Shown here: in pieces, positions 29,967 to 41,146 of the stretch
Position numbering within the stretch: the stretch's first letter is position 1
Layout: each line of letters opens with the position of its first letter
Assembly (NCBI GenBank): GCA_012862575.1
Contig: BLSF01000043.1
Span: 186,001 to 250,000 of the forward strand
From: Parietichytrium sp. I65-24A
Taxonomy: Eukaryota; Sar; Bigyra; Thraustochytrida; Thraustochytriidae
DNA: 64,000 bases
Direction of reading: 5' to 3'
Notes under the pieces: generated by a model
What the model was told of the DNA's origin: nothing
The model's database searches: none
What the model saw: only the letters and a program-made list of their open reading frames with translations
Position numbers and translations under genes: made by a program

Positions 29967-31706
29967 ATGGAAGACCGCACAGCTGCGTCAGGCTTGGGCG
30001 CAGAGCTGATGGACTCTATACTGCAGAGGCAGCAAAGCGGCAACCTCCTTAGCGAAGTGGACGACCTCATGAAGGAAACGTCCGCACTTATAGCCAAGAG
30101 CACCTCTGGCGAGCTTGCGGGAGAGTCATCGGACCAAGTTCGCTCGCAGTCTGCCTCGGTCGCCGCCGAGGACCTCAAGCGAGTCGTTAGCATTTTAGAA
30201 CAGAAAGAGGCGGACCTGGAGCTGGCCGCGCGGATTGGAGACGCCTTGTTTCAGGAGAATACACGATTGCGCAAAGAAAACGCTTCTTGCGAGGCTTTGC
30301 AGTCGGAACTTGACGCCAAAGACGAGCAACTTCTGAGCGCGAAAGACGAAGCGCTCACCTTGCAGCGCCGCATTGACATATTAGTCATGAATCTCAGAGA
30401 TGCGGAGAACAACAACACTGAGCTTGTTTCGAAACTCGAGTCGTACGAAGCAGAGGACAGATCCCTATTCGCCGAGTCTCCTCGCTCCCCTGGCCGAGAT
30501 GGGAGCTTTGCGAGAAAAACAGCCAGTCCTCGCGTAGGCATGGAAGAGGGTGTAGCTAGCCCGCCGTCCAGGTCAAACCTTTCAGAGTTACGCTCCCCGT
30601 CAAAGTACAGTCAGTCCGCAGAGGAGGAGGAGGAGGAAGAAGGGCTTGTCGGTGTCGCCCTGTTCGAAACCCAAGAAGAGGTTCTTGCGGCTTGGCGGAA
30701 GCGGGCGCTCGCAGCCGAAAAAGCTCTCGAAGAACATCGACAGCGCCATGATGAGGAGACGGAGTCCCTTGGTCTACTCAACACCAATTTGCAAAGGGAA
30801 AACACCAAGCTTGCCTCGAAAACAGAGCAACTAGAAGAGCGAGCTGCAATGCTTAAATCATCTCAGGACCAGGAGGCCGCTTTACGGGAAGAGCTAGCGG
30901 CTCTGAGGAAGCGCGTGGCGGAGCAGGAGAAAGAGATCCTCGAACTCAAGGATGACCTAGACGAATGTAAAGTAATGCTTGGAGAGAATAGAGACTTTTT
31001 AAACGAATCCGGCATCGTGCTCAATGGTGCGAATGCAGAGGCTGGTGGAATCTCTCTGGAAGCGGAGCTACGAAACGCGCATCAAGGAGAAATGGAGGAG
31101 AGCTCTTCTTCTTTTGCAACCGACCATGGCTCCTCTCAAGAGGACGAGAAAAGTCAACCAGCGACTGAAAAGAACGACGTTGACCCATACTTTTTCCACT
31201 TCCACATGACGGCCATGTCGGTCAAAGCTCATCTTTCTATGGCTGGGCAAGCGTCTCGAAAAAACGGTACCAAGAGCCCAATTTCTAACGCGGTGCTGGA
31301 GACAATCAATGCAATGGACACGAAGGAAATGTACAAAAATGTTATTGACAAAGCTATCCCACCCCATCACTGGATAGGATACATCAAGGACTATTTTGCA
31401 ACAGCGCAAATCAAGGCTCTCCTGAGCTCTTCGCAAAGCGGGCATCTAGACAGCGACGCCTTAGCGCTATCCCAAGGAATAAGAAATATGACTCTGCAGC
31501 CCGGGGCAACAGTGACTTCCAGCTCAGTGCCGCGGTCGCCCTCGACGGTGTCTCAGTCCGCCACCCCAACAAGCGGTCGCAAAAGCTACTTTAGCCGCTT
31601 TTTGCATGCGCTAACTGCCACAACGTCTCCGAATCCGCCTCTCCGGCAGCCAACGACTGGAAATTCGCAGAGCGCAGAGGAGGTTCAAGACACGGTTATA
31701 ATCTAG
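29967..31706 (+). CDS. Coiled-coil protein with CC1-box-like motif (possible dynein adaptor)
   Basis: 579 residues, no intron. The N-terminal coiled coil holds ELAARIGDALFQENTRLRKE (85-104), closely matching the CC1 box of HAP1/TRAK, BICD and Spindly adaptors. In those proteins the AA-x-x-G core contacts the dynein light intermediate chain. More coiled coil follows (105-150 and 235-340), with a Ser/Pro-rich acidic spacer between. A short conserved-looking alpha-helical segment near 400-480 (MYKNVIDKAIPPHHWIGYIK) and a Ser/Thr-rich tail complete it. Classical adaptors also carry a Spindly motif or EF hands, which I do not see. The adaptor role is inference from the CC1 box. ATG at 29967 is the first in frame. 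Confidence 0.72.
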   Translation: MEDRTAASGLGAELMDSILQRQQSGNLLSEVDDLMKETSALIAKSTSGELAGESSDQVRSQSASVAAEDLKRVVSILEQKEADLELAARIGDALFQENTRLRKENASCEALQSELDAKDEQLLSAKDEALTLQRRIDILVMNLRDAENNNTELVSKLESYEAEDRSLFAESPRSPGRDGSFARKTASPRVGMEEGVASPPSRSNLSELRSPSKYSQSAEEEEEEEGLVGVALFETQEEVLAAWRKRALAAEKALEEHRQRHDEETESLGLLNTNLQRENTKLASKTEQLEERAAMLKSSQDQEAALREELAALRKRVAEQEKEILELKDDLDECKVMLGENRDFLNESGIVLNGANAEAGGISLEAELRNAHQGEMEESSSSFATDHGSSQEDEKSQPATEKNDVDPYFFHFHMTAMSVKAHLSMAGQASRKNGTKSPISNAVLETINAMDTKEMYKNVIDKAIPPHHWIGYIKDYFATAQIKALLSSSQSGHLDSDALALSQGIRNMTLQPGATVTSSSVPRSPSTVSQSATPTSGRKSYFSRFLHALTATTSPNPPLRQPTTGNSQSAEEVQDTVII

Positions 31707-31741
31707 CTCTACTAGCAATTGCATCCCTAATTACGCCACGT

Positions 31742-34700
31742 TCAAGTCTCAGCAACAAGGTCCCGACCGTCTTCGTCAAACAAAGCGAGAGATGAAACGT
31801 GGTGAATCTTTTGACCCTGACTAGGATCAAACATATCTCCGCGGCAGAGGCATTGAAACACTACAGAGTCTAAAGAGCAAAGTGCTGAGGCGAAGTTGGC
31901 TGACTTTGGTATGCGTTGGACCACTTTTTTCAGGTCCACCGCGCGAAGCCTCATGATAAATGCCTCCCGTAATGTATTTGAACACAATTTGACAGCCACT
32001 TCAAGGCTATTATAACATCGTCGAATCAATGTTAGCTAGCTCACTGCTCAGTATATGACCATTTATATTTGCAAACTTACCTTTTCACTTCGATCTCCTT
32101 CAAGACCATTTCAACCGTCAGCTTTTCCCTGTCAGTATCCTTGAATTGCGCAAATGCCCATCCTACGCGGGATGAAGCTGCGTTACGATGTCGCTCCACC
32201 CGAGTTGCGATTCCAACCTCCAGGATCCTTCCTCGCACACTGGCCATGAACACGTTGGTATGGTCCAAATCCGCACCAAGGAAATTTTCAAGGTCCGGAA
32301 TTCGAACCAATGCATGTACATCAAAGGTCAGAGGTTGCTCCACGAGTCGAACGAGGAGAGGGACATTCATGTGCGCCACCAAAGACTCCTTGCCCATGGG
32401 CACCCTGCTTTCTTCGCTTCCAGGGGGGAAAACGCCTTGGTTCCTTTTGTTCCGGCCCCACCGCACAAGGCGAGGCTGAGGTTCAGACAGCGTCAAACGA
32501 AAGCTTCCGCTATGCTCGGCATCACGCGGAAGAGTTCCGTAAAATTGAACCTTCTCGATCATTGAGAACATATCAATCTCCAAACGCAGTCTTCCGTCTC
32601 CCTCGCCAAATACCAATACTTCTCGGCAAAGAATCCACTGCCCCTTGGGGCACAGTTCCAGGAGGGGAGTGAATAAGGTTGCATCTCGCAAGTGTAACAG
32701 CGTCGGCGTGTTGTCTGCACTTGAAGCATCGAGTACAAAAAGAATATCGCCATACAGGTGAAGTACTCGGCAGAGTAAACCTCCGCGCTGGCGCAACTTG
32801 TTGGGCGAGGTTCCCAGGCTCAAACTCCGGATGCGCCCGCTACTTTCCACGTTTGCGTCCAAAAGCCTATTCACGCGAGTTTTTGAGCCGACTCTTAAAA
32901 TGGGCAAAATTTTGTCCACACCTGCTCTGAGGGTGTCTGCCCATGACGATTCTGCCAAAAAGGATCCCCAAGGCAGCACCTTGGAGCCAGAGAGAAGCGT
33001 TCCTACGTTGGGAGAATCAGAGAGGAGCCTCAAGCCCACTTGACGAACATTTGCGATTGTGATCATGGATTTAGCATCCTCGCCCAACAGCTCCATCATT
33101 CGAGTCACAAATTGCGGAGGGATCTGCAGCTCACAAAACTCTCCTGTTAGCTCTGAATCTGACCCATCCAGATTCACCTGCACTCGCGAAAGAAGCACAG
33201 AAGACCAGGCTGCTCCTGGAGGGCAGCACTCAGAATCAAATCTGGGTCCCTTCGATTCCAGTATAATCGTGTCCCGAAGAACGGTTGCAGAAATTTGCGC
33301 GTCCATGTGCTCAATTTCTAGGTCGCAAGCTGTCTCCGCATCCCTTGCCAGTTGCTCCCAGCCGTCGCTAGTCTGGCTCTGCTCGCCACAGTCCATCGTT
33401 CGGTCTGCGTCCTGCAATATATCGCTGACATGTTTCTGAGGCGTCGTTACACTTTCAGAATGTGTCGCTTCACTACCACTACTTTTCCTCGTCTGGGGCG
33501 CGGGATGGTTGCCGCCCTCAAATTTGATGAGGGAAGCGCAGACAAGAGTCCCAGGAGATCTCGCAAAATACCACGGCTTGAATATTCTCAGAAATTTGCC
33601 AATCAAATCAGCGGTTGCGCTCATCCCACGCATGTGACTAAGATTAGCCAAAAGTTTGGCATTCATCGAATAATAGCTTGTCGAGTCCCCAGCTGTTTGC
33701 TTGGCAGCGGTCTGCTTGGCTCTTGACCTAACACCCTTCGAAGGCGAATGCGACGAGCTTGCGCTCAAATAATCTGCTGAGCGAGGCGCGAGGAGTAGAA
33801 TGTTTTGTCCCACTTTTGGTTTATCCAACGACTTTACGGAGCCGGCTTCGATGACAGTACAGTTAGCATGAATAAGCGGCCCATGAAGCTCTGCGGCGTT
33901 AACGAGTAGCAAAAGGGTGGCGTCAGTCCAAGGATCTTCCAACGCTTGCAGTCTGTCAGAATCTGGATCCGCTTCACGTTGCTCCCACATCTCCTTCTCC
34001 AGGAGTTTGCGCTGAAATCGAAATCTGCTCGATTTGAGAAGTTGTTGGAGACCTGCAACCTTTGCGTTCCCGGGGCGAAAGCCAGAACTTGTTGATTGAC
34101 TGTGAGGAAGATTGGTGTTCCTGGCTGGTGACATGCCATTCGACGACTCGCGGAGGGCCGCCGCACTAACCGGTCGAGGCTTGCTGTCCTCGCTAGCTGA
34201 TACCATCGCTGTGAGCCAGCCTGTTGCAGTTCTCCCCTGCGCCGGGGCTGAGGAAGCGTCTGCAAGTTCTGTCAGCTTGTCACCATATCCTTCTGTCGCG
34301 CTCGCGGCTCGGTCCGCGTCAATGTCGTCAATAATATCGTCGTCTGAAACTTGTTGTAGATCTGCAATTGACACAACTTCTGTTTTGATAACCTTCGCTT
34401 TCATCGTCTTGCCCTTTCGCGACCGTTTCGCGGACACCTTCGCCTTCGAGCCTAAGAAGTCCGAGAGCTTGACACCTGCTGATCCTGCCCTTGCTTTTGC
34501 TCGAGAAACACTGGTCGAGAGATGGCTGCTCGATCCTGGCCATCCGAAAGATCTGCTGTCTTCGTCTTCCTCGTCGCTGCTAAAATCGGCTACGCTTCTC
34601 CATGTTGATTGGGACGAAGTTTTGCGCTGCCAGAAGTCTTGCGCCCAGGTGGCATCCTTGGAAGTTTTTTCCCGTGCGGTACTATTGCCTGCGGCTGATC

Positions 34701-35199
34701 GCTGCCTCTTGGAACGCAAGCTCGGTAAAGATGAAACCGAAACTCCGTCGCCGTCGTCGTCGTCATCGCCATCCATTGTAGTTCGCCTTTCGTCGATCCC
34801 TCGGGTCCTTGTTACACAGTCACTTTCGTTCCCGTCAGTACCGTTCTGACTGTTCTCGCCGCCCTTCTCCTCGCAAACAGGGTTCTCTGAGCTTGTTTTT
34901 GCGAGGTCGACACGCTTACTCTTATTGCTATCTTGCCGTGCCAGCGCAAGCAGGGCGGAGTCCAGGTCGGAGTCCAGTGGCTGGTCCCCAAGGTCAATTC
35001 GATCGGTCATTCGTCCCAGGCCCAGCGCGGACTGCGGGTTGTGCTGCTGCTTTTGCTGCGAGCCCGAGAGCACCGGCCTCGAGTGCGATGAAGAAGACGC
35101 AACCGGAGGCGCGAACTTGGACAGGAGCGACTCCTTTAGCTTCCGGTGGCGGTCGTCCTCCCCGAACCGCACCAGCGGGCGTTTCCTACGCCGATCCAT
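31742..35199 (-). CDS. Large unidentified protein, possibly DNA-repair scaffold-like
   Basis: Not recognised with confidence. Exons 35199..32081 and 32006..31742 (74-bp intron, GTAAGT...AATAG) give 1127 residues. The first 400 are disordered: basic start MDRRRKRPLVRFGEDD, many Ser/Asp/Arg clusters and an NLS-like AKRSRKGK. From about 400 on the protein looks globular with alternating beta strands, e.g. DATLLLLVNAAELHGPLIHA and GGLLCRVLHLYGDILFVLDA, the latter OB-fold-like. The layout (disordered nuclear N-terminus plus OB-like C-terminus) recalls SPIDR-type repair scaffolds, but I see no diagnostic motif. The 3' exon is needed because the first frame closes inside the intron. A nuclear role is inferred from the basic N-terminus. 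Confidence 0.72.
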
Positions 35200-36269
35200 T
35201 TCGACTTTTCTCCACGCCCCGTCTCCTTACTTGGCTTTTCAGACAGAGAGCTCCACGGAGCAAGTTGTAGAAGAGACAGGAGAGAAGCAAAAACAAGTGC
35301 GACGGAAGAAAACGGGGGCAGGAGAGCGTCCGCGGTCAGCTAGTCGAGCCGAGTAGGCAGCATAAGGCGCGGCGCGGACCCTTGAATCCCTGCGCAACTG
35401 CGCAACTGCGCAACTACGAGATTTGCGAGACCTGCGCGTCGCCTTCGTTCTCGGTTCCGCGCGCACTCCAAAAAAGCGCTCTGGACTTTGTGAACGAAGA
35501 GTACGTTTGAATTGCCAACAGCGACAGGTACCATCTTGCGAACTCGACAAAGGGAATGCCACCGTAGCCATCGTTAACCACAGAGCTAGAAGGTGATATT
35601 TTGAAGGGGGGAACAACGAGCTCTTCGGTTCCATCAGTAGTAAACATTAGTAAATTGAGTAGCCCGGGTTCTCCAGTTCTGGGTTCCCCCACTCATCCCC
35701 ACTCCTTCAAACAAGTTCTTTTTTTTTTTTTTAAGTGAAGCGTAAACAAACCCTATCGGAAGCTGGGGTGTGTTCATTGAACAGCAATTCAGAAGAGTTT
35801 GGAGTTCAGGATTCACTGTCAAGTTTTGAACTTCAAATTTCGGGTTTCAGAATTCAGGTCGAGGGAGAAAAATAAAATATTCAAAATCGAGAAACGTTTT
35901 CAAGCCTCTCTCTCTACTTTACGGACTAAAAAGACTTCAAATAGATCCACTGCGCGCCGTCTATGGGTCCAGGGAGTCCAGGGAGTCCTGGGCTGACGTG
36001 CTTGATGGTGCTTGGCTTTTGAGGCTGGGCTATTGCGCTACCTTACTTGCTCTCCTATAGCTACTACCCTTAGCAACCCCCATCTATCAATGCTTTGGAA
36101 GATATGTTTAGTTAGTTGCGGCGCTTGGCGTCCGTCTCGCCGACAAGTTGAACTCGGCGACATCTCCAAGTAGCGGATCGTTCACTTGCCATCAGGCTCA
36201 CGCTCAGACTGCGACTGCGACTGCGACGATCGACTCGGCTGACTTGACGGACTTGAGAGGACTGCAAAG
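35200..36269. other. Divergent spacer before RidA
   Basis: 1070 bp between divergent starts. It contains three CTGCGCAA copies (35390-35412), an AATTC-rich patch with TTCAGAATTC (35780-35860) and repeated ACTGCG words near 36208-36230, close to the RidA start. No gene seen. Confidence 0.55.
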
Positions 36270-36740
36270 ATGGAGCGCACCACTTTAGTTGCCAGCGCGG
36301 TGACCGCGGGAGCGCTGCTGCTCAGAGTGGCGTGGAGCTTCAAGAAGTTTCACTCAAAGATCGAGGTCGTGAACACTGTCAACGCTCCTGCGGCCGTCGG
36401 ACCGTACTCGCAGGCAACCAAAAACGGAATGGGAACCATCTTTGTGAGTGGACAGGTTGGTCTCATTCCGGGAACCAAGGAGCTCGAAGGCACGACTGCG
36501 GCGCAGCAGGCTGTCCGCTGCCTTTCAAACATGAAAGCCATTCTGACGGAGGCTGGCTCTTCAATGGACCGCGTCCTCAAGACCACTGTTCTCTTGGCGG
36601 ACATGGGCGACTTTGCTTCTGTGAATAAGGTTTACGAGGAAGCCTTCGGATCACATAGGCCAGCCAGAGCCTGCTTTGCAGTGAAGACTCTGCCACTCAA
36701 CGCTTTGGTGGAGATCGAAGCAATTGCACTCGAGCTCTAA
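36270..36740 (+). CDS. RidA/YjgF/UK114 family protein with N-terminal hydrophobic segment
   Basis: Reactive enamine/imine deaminase family, 156 residues. The RidA domain (about 30-156) has NAPAAVGPYSQATK, VSGQVGL, the conserved RPARACFAVKTLPLNA with the substrate-carboxylate Arg, and VEIEAIALEL with the general-base-region Glu. These residues suggest true RidA activity on 2-aminoacrylate-type imines. A 25-residue hydrophobic N-terminal extension (LVASAVTAGALLLRVAW then FKKFHSK) is not in bacterial RidA and may be a mitochondrial targeting sequence or a membrane anchor. No intron. ATG at 36270 is the first in frame. Confidence 0.95.
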   Translation: MERTTLVASAVTAGALLLRVAWSFKKFHSKIEVVNTVNAPAAVGPYSQATKNGMGTIFVSGQVGLIPGTKELEGTTAAQQAVRCLSNMKAILTEAGSSMDRVLKTTVLLADMGDFASVNKVYEEAFGSHRPARACFAVKTLPLNALVEIEAIALEL

Positions 36741-37046
36741 CGTACTTCTCCGCACGTGCTGACCGCAACAGACTTCCAGGCAAGAGGGCCGTAAGAATCA
36801 TTCTCAACACTTCTTCATGCAAGGCGTGATGCGCGACATTTGGTGTTTCACAAGTAGCTTCATCAAAGCAACGGAAGATCTGTATATTCTGGAGAGAGAC
36901 ACGAGATACTTTTCAATAGGGGAATAATTATTATGAATTTTAAAGTACACATGCGGGTGACTATAAAGCGCTTTTATTCAAAGCAAATTGTTTGAGCGGT
37001 TGTAAAGCGCTCGAATGTTATGTGAGCGATTGTTTTGCTCAAATTA
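36741..37046. other. Convergent 3' spacer
   Basis: 306 bp between the converging RidA and carrier genes. AT-rich toward the middle; two GAGCG(G)TTGT words near 36993 and 37024. Nothing else seen. Confidence 0.5.
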
Positions 37047-37967
37047 TCATTGAAAAGCCCGCATAATCACAGCCGTAATTGGAAACCGAGCAGTGTTAGA
37101 GATCGCTTCCTTCGCGACGGCGGTTCCGACCTGCATCTCACAGCCTTTGAAGAGACCTAGAAACCCCTCTTCACGAATGATTCGAGAGAGGACTCCTAGG
37201 ACGCGAAGCTCAGCTGAGTCGGGCTCTGGCGTCAAGGTTTTGTTCTCCTCGTCAGCTTCTTTTGAGCTAATCTTCTGTTGCTGCTGTGCGCGATACGTAA
37301 AAATTTGGATCTTCGCAAGCACATAAGGATAAGTTATGAGCGAAGCGCAAATTTTGCTAGCCGCTCCGCTCCAAAAATTACGAAAGTTGGACGCCTGCAA
37401 ACCTGAAGGGGTTAGCCAAAGTCGTACCATGTTCGTTATGCCAGGGTTGATGCACAGGACGAGCGCTGGAAGTAGGCCCTGATACAATCCTCGCACCCCT
37501 TGTGTTGCGACGATATCTCGAAAGGATTTAATAAAGGTAACCTGACCGGTTTTATCTGCAATAACCCTCGTGTTCACCAGCTCTGCAGGCGTCATGATGA
37601 CTTGCACGCAAGCCCCTGTGCAAATGCCATGCAAAATGTTCCCAACAAAGGCCCCGAACTTGCTGCTCACGGCTTTGAAAAGCGGTCGCAGCGCCGCATG
37701 CATAAAATAAAAGATGAAATTAGACACAAAGGCTTTGGGCAGCGAGCTGCTAAGCCCTTTAAACAGCCCTTTGACTCCGTCTCTGCGCAACAGTTGCATC
37801 AAGCAGTTCCACGGCGTTGCGCCGCGCTCCCTATCTGCCTGCAGCTGCGTTTTAAGCACCATCAGAGGGTAGGTACATGCCACGGAAAACACGCCGGCGG
37901 CGCCCCCGGCAGTCGCCTCGCCCAGCTGCTTGCGCAACGGCTGAGGGCTGCCTACTGAGCCCTTCAT
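37047..37967 (-). CDS. SLC25-type carrier, closest to the peroxisomal PMP34/SLC25A17 group
   Basis: Six-helix metabolite carrier with three tandem repeats. Repeat signatures are PLMVLKTQ, PAELVNTR and PYVLAKIQ; the usual acidic residue of the first and third signatures is replaced, as in several peroxisomal carriers. In repeat 2, GLYQGLLPALVLCINPGITNMV is close to the PMP34/Ant1 segment. PMP34 proteins exchange CoA, FAD and adenine nucleotides. I chose the ATG at 37967 (MKGSVGSP), which gives 306 residues, the family length. The frame is open to another ATG at 38141, adding 58 Arg/Thr-rich residues that could instead be a mitochondrial presequence; that is the main uncertainty. A charged insert (KISSKEADEENK) sits before the last repeat half. 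Confidence 0.88.
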   Translation of the reverse strand: MKGSVGSPQPLRKQLGEATAGGAAGVFSVACTYPLMVLKTQLQADRERGATPWNCLMQLLRRDGVKGLFKGLSSSLPKAFVSNFIFYFMHAALRPLFKAVSSKFGAFVGNILHGICTGACVQVIMTPAELVNTRVIADKTGQVTFIKSFRDIVATQGVRGLYQGLLPALVLCINPGITNMVRLWLTPSGLQASNFRNFWSGAASKICASLITYPYVLAKIQIFTYRAQQQQKISSKEADEENKTLTPEPDSAELRVLGVLSRIIREEGFLGLFKGCEMQVGTAVAKEAISNTARFPITAVIMRAFQ

Positions 37968-38788
37968 TCTCACCGCGCAAAACCTTCTACCGGTCCGTGT
38001 TCTTGTTGCTTTGAAAGGTCTTGTTGTTTTGAAAGTGACCGTCCACGGAGCCAAGTATGGCGTGTGTTCCTTTGAAAGCAGTGGAAAGCCGTCTTTCGCG
38101 GCGTTGCTATATTCTTCGAATGGGAACGATCCCACGCGCATACGCTTGCTCAGCGGGATCAGTCCGCCCAGCGTCGAGGGCTCTCACATCATTTCCTTAC
38201 ATTCCTCAGTCATCACTCAGTCTGTCAACACAGAAAACATTCAGAAAACGACAACACACAGTCACAACATCAGTGTTGACACTGCGAGGTTGTCGAGGGT
38301 TGCTCTTGGCTCCTACTTGGTCTCTCTTAGCTTGACCTTCCCGTTACGATTGCTCTACTCAGCGGCCTCAGTTGCTACTCAGTGCTCCGGATATAGTGAG
38401 GAACGCTTCTCCCTATGGTGGGTGCTAAAGTGTTCTAGCTATTCTAGCTTCTACAGCGCCAGCTGACTCGGACACAGCAGACACAACTGACATTCAGCAC
38501 ATTCAGCTGACACAGGTAACGCGGCAGTGCATGAGAGTGCCTGCGAAACCTGCCAGGACTTGGTGTGGTGTTGCGCGCGGACACCAGAGGACGCCGGAGG
38601 ACACCGCATTGCTCTCTGCTCTTGCTCTCTCTTTGCTCTTTGCTCGTCCGTCGGTTTTGGCTCGGGGAAACGCAGGGCCACTCGCCAGGAGCACAGAGAT
38701 CATAACGCGAAGAGCAACGAGTCGCTGAGAGAGGCGGAGAACGGCGGAGAAAGGTATTCTCTCGTCCACACGCGCGAAAACGGCCAAG
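37968..38788. other. Divergent spacer between carrier and CDK8-like genes
   Basis: Includes the alternative 5' extension of the carrier (to 38141). The rest (38142-38788) has ACACAG and CAGTCA words but no gene seen. Confidence 0.5.
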
Positions 38789-40109
38789 ATGAGCTCCAAA
38801 TTGCTCAGTAGCTACCACCTCTTGGGCGTTGTGGGCGAGGGAACGTATGGTGTCGTGTGAGTTGTCGGGAGATAGTTTTGTTCCAATCATTGATGGGAGG
38901 CAAGAAAGTTGCTAACGTGGATTTATCTCGGGGGATCACAGGTACAAGGCAAAAAAGGTGAACGAGGCCAACATGGAGCAAATATATGCCATTAAGCGTA
39001 TCAAACCGACATCCAACGAAATCGAGAGACCATCCATAACTTCTATCAGCACGCTTCGAGAAATCAGCCTCCTGAAAGAACTTCGACACGACAACATTGT
39101 GCACCTAACGGACGTAGTGGTGGACCCAAAGGGCCGCGACGTGGCCATTGTGATGGAGTTTGCGCAACTGACTCTAGAGGGTGTGCTCAGAGAGCATAAG
39201 AATCCGGCAAACAAGCTTGGCAAACTTCCCGACTTTATGTGCAAATCCATCATGTTTCAATGCTTGCGTGGCCTGGAATTTCTGCACGAAAATTGGATCC
39301 TGCATCGAGATTTAAAACCACAGAATATCCTAATCGTGCAAGAGGGGGAAAAAAGAGGTTTGCTGCAGCTTGCCGATATGGGCTTGGCCCGAATCTTTCA
39401 AAGCCCTATCAAGGCGCTCGGCAAAGTGGACAAAACTGTCGTCACACTTTGGTATCGCGCGCCAGAGCTCTTATTAGGGGCTTGTCACTACACCACAGCA
39501 GTAGACATCTGGTCTATGGGGTGCATTTTTGCGGAGTTGTTCTTCGGAGACAGCCAGAACGGACCATTGGCTTTGTTTCCCGGCAAGCAAGCTAGTCCTG
39601 GTGCAGCGTTTGAAGAAGACCAGTGCAAACAAATTTTTCAAGTCTTGGGGATGCCCAACACTGCAGAGTGGCCAGAAGTGACCACTTTACCTCAGTACAC
39701 GAAACTAGAAAAGTTGAGGGAGAGGCAGAGCTTTCCGCAATCATCGGGACTTACGAATTGTATGAATCGGTACTCGAACAACTTGATATCGAAGGCTGCT
39801 CTGGCTTTGCTCGGGGATATGCTTGAGCTGAATCCTTCAAAGAGAATATCTGCGATGGGGGCTCTGAATCACCCTTATTTTGAGAAATTCAAGCAGGACT
39901 TCAAGCATCACCATGTCATGAATTGCCTGGACGACCAATCTCAAACCTCTACGCGTCGGTACCACCAATACCATGTGCCAGATCTAAAGCCACTGTCCAC
40001 GGGCATCAGGCAAGCGCAAGGCGATGCTCAGCGTCACATATTGTCAAATCCGGCTCAGCCGCCAAGTGCAGCTTCTTCTCATCCACCCCGGAAGCGCCAA
40101 CGAATGTAG
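38789..40109 (+). CDS. CDK8/19-like Mediator kinase
   Basis: Cyclin-dependent kinase of the Mediator-kinase group, 411 residues. Exons 38789..38856 and 38942..40109 flank an 85-bp intron (GTGAGT...CACAG) that splits the Gly loop after GEGTYGV. Catalytic features: GEGTYGVVYKAKK, Lys41, Glu63 in LREISLLKELRHDN, Asp146 in HRDLKPQN, and DMG instead of DFG at 168-170. DMG plus ADMGLARIFQSPIKAL and VVTLWYRAPELLLGA are hallmarks of CDK8/CDK19. No TEY/T-x-Y activation site is present, again as in CDK8. The C-terminal tail is short and ends PPRKRQRM, a possible NLS. It should partner with cyclin C in the nucleus; cyclin C is not in this window. Confidence 0.92.
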
Positions 40110-41146
40110 GTAGCTTCCGGCTTCTGACGTATTCATAACCGGTAAATACTGAGGTCGACCGGGCGTATCACTGTCAAGTACGGTGTGCCAATGCTCGGCG
40201 CCTTTTTTGCTTTGACTGGTCGCTGATGATCGCAACCTTCTGGTTTTCGGCACCAATATTATGTGAGCCGAGGGTTCTGAGTTTCGCCTCTGGTGGGGGC
40301 CATCGATCTGTTACAAGTAGAAACGGAAACACCTGTCAAATACCAACAAACCTTTTCCTTTCCTACGTCCGCCCCAACCACATTACTGCAGCATCATCAA
40401 TGGGACCTTTAAAGCGCACATTGTCATGGATGTTGCAGCTCCGAAAGTGCACAGCCCAATACGGAGCGATCTGGCCACTACGAACCCCGACTCGGTGAAG
40501 AGCAAACCGCGGGTTCTGAATACGATTAAAGAAGGAGCGCGACGAGTAAAAGCTCGAGAATAACGAGAATAATTTATTTCGAATTTGACAGCAAGGTGAA
40601 ATGGTGAAAACCTTGCCAAGATCGTAGGAAAATATAATGAAGGTGTGCACTCTGAGAGGGTACTCGTATGTCCTATGGTAGTCGCTGTACCCCTGTGTAC
40701 TGATTACCCCTCCAGAGTAGATTATGATGATTGTGAAAGATTTGAAAAGTGATACTAGGTTTCGTAACACTCGCCCGTGCAGTGACGAGTCGAAAGCGCG
40801 TATTGACGAGTCGTCACATAGCCGGCAAAGTTATGTTTTTTCAAACAAAAGAAATGCATTCGAAAAAGATTCCGAGTAGTGAGATGTGGTGAGTGGGTCG
40901 TGTTGGTCGTGTTGGTCGTGTTGGTCAGGAGGCCAAGCCCGGCAATCGCGCGCCCGTAGCCAGCATTGACGCGCCGCCATTTCTCCGGGGCAACAGACCA
41001 GCAGACTAGCGCACGGGGGAAAGAGCTTCGCAGTAGTGTCGCGAAGGCAGGCCTGCTCTTCACTTTCGAGCCACACCACCTTGGTCCCTGCCCGCACAGG
41101 TCGTGGGCGTGATCGGAACAAGGGCCCTCTTTCGCCCGCGGAGGAA
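40110..41146. other. Intergenic between CDK8-like and POT1-like genes
   Basis: About 1 kb; no gene seen. The 9-bp tandem repeat at 40900-40926 lies about 220 bp upstream of the POT1-like ATG. Confidence 0.6.
40900..40926. repeat. 9-bp tandem repeat
   Basis: Three perfect copies of GTGTTGGTC. Confidence 0.8.

Noticed and set aside
34112-34849. 245-codon plus-strand frame opposite the 1127-residue gene
   Set aside because: Antisense shadow of a Ser-rich coding region; no start context or motif of its own.
38444-38890. 148-codon minus-strand frame upstream of the CDK8-like gene
   Set aside because: Overlaps CDK8 exon 1 on the other strand; Arg/Ser-rich without motif.
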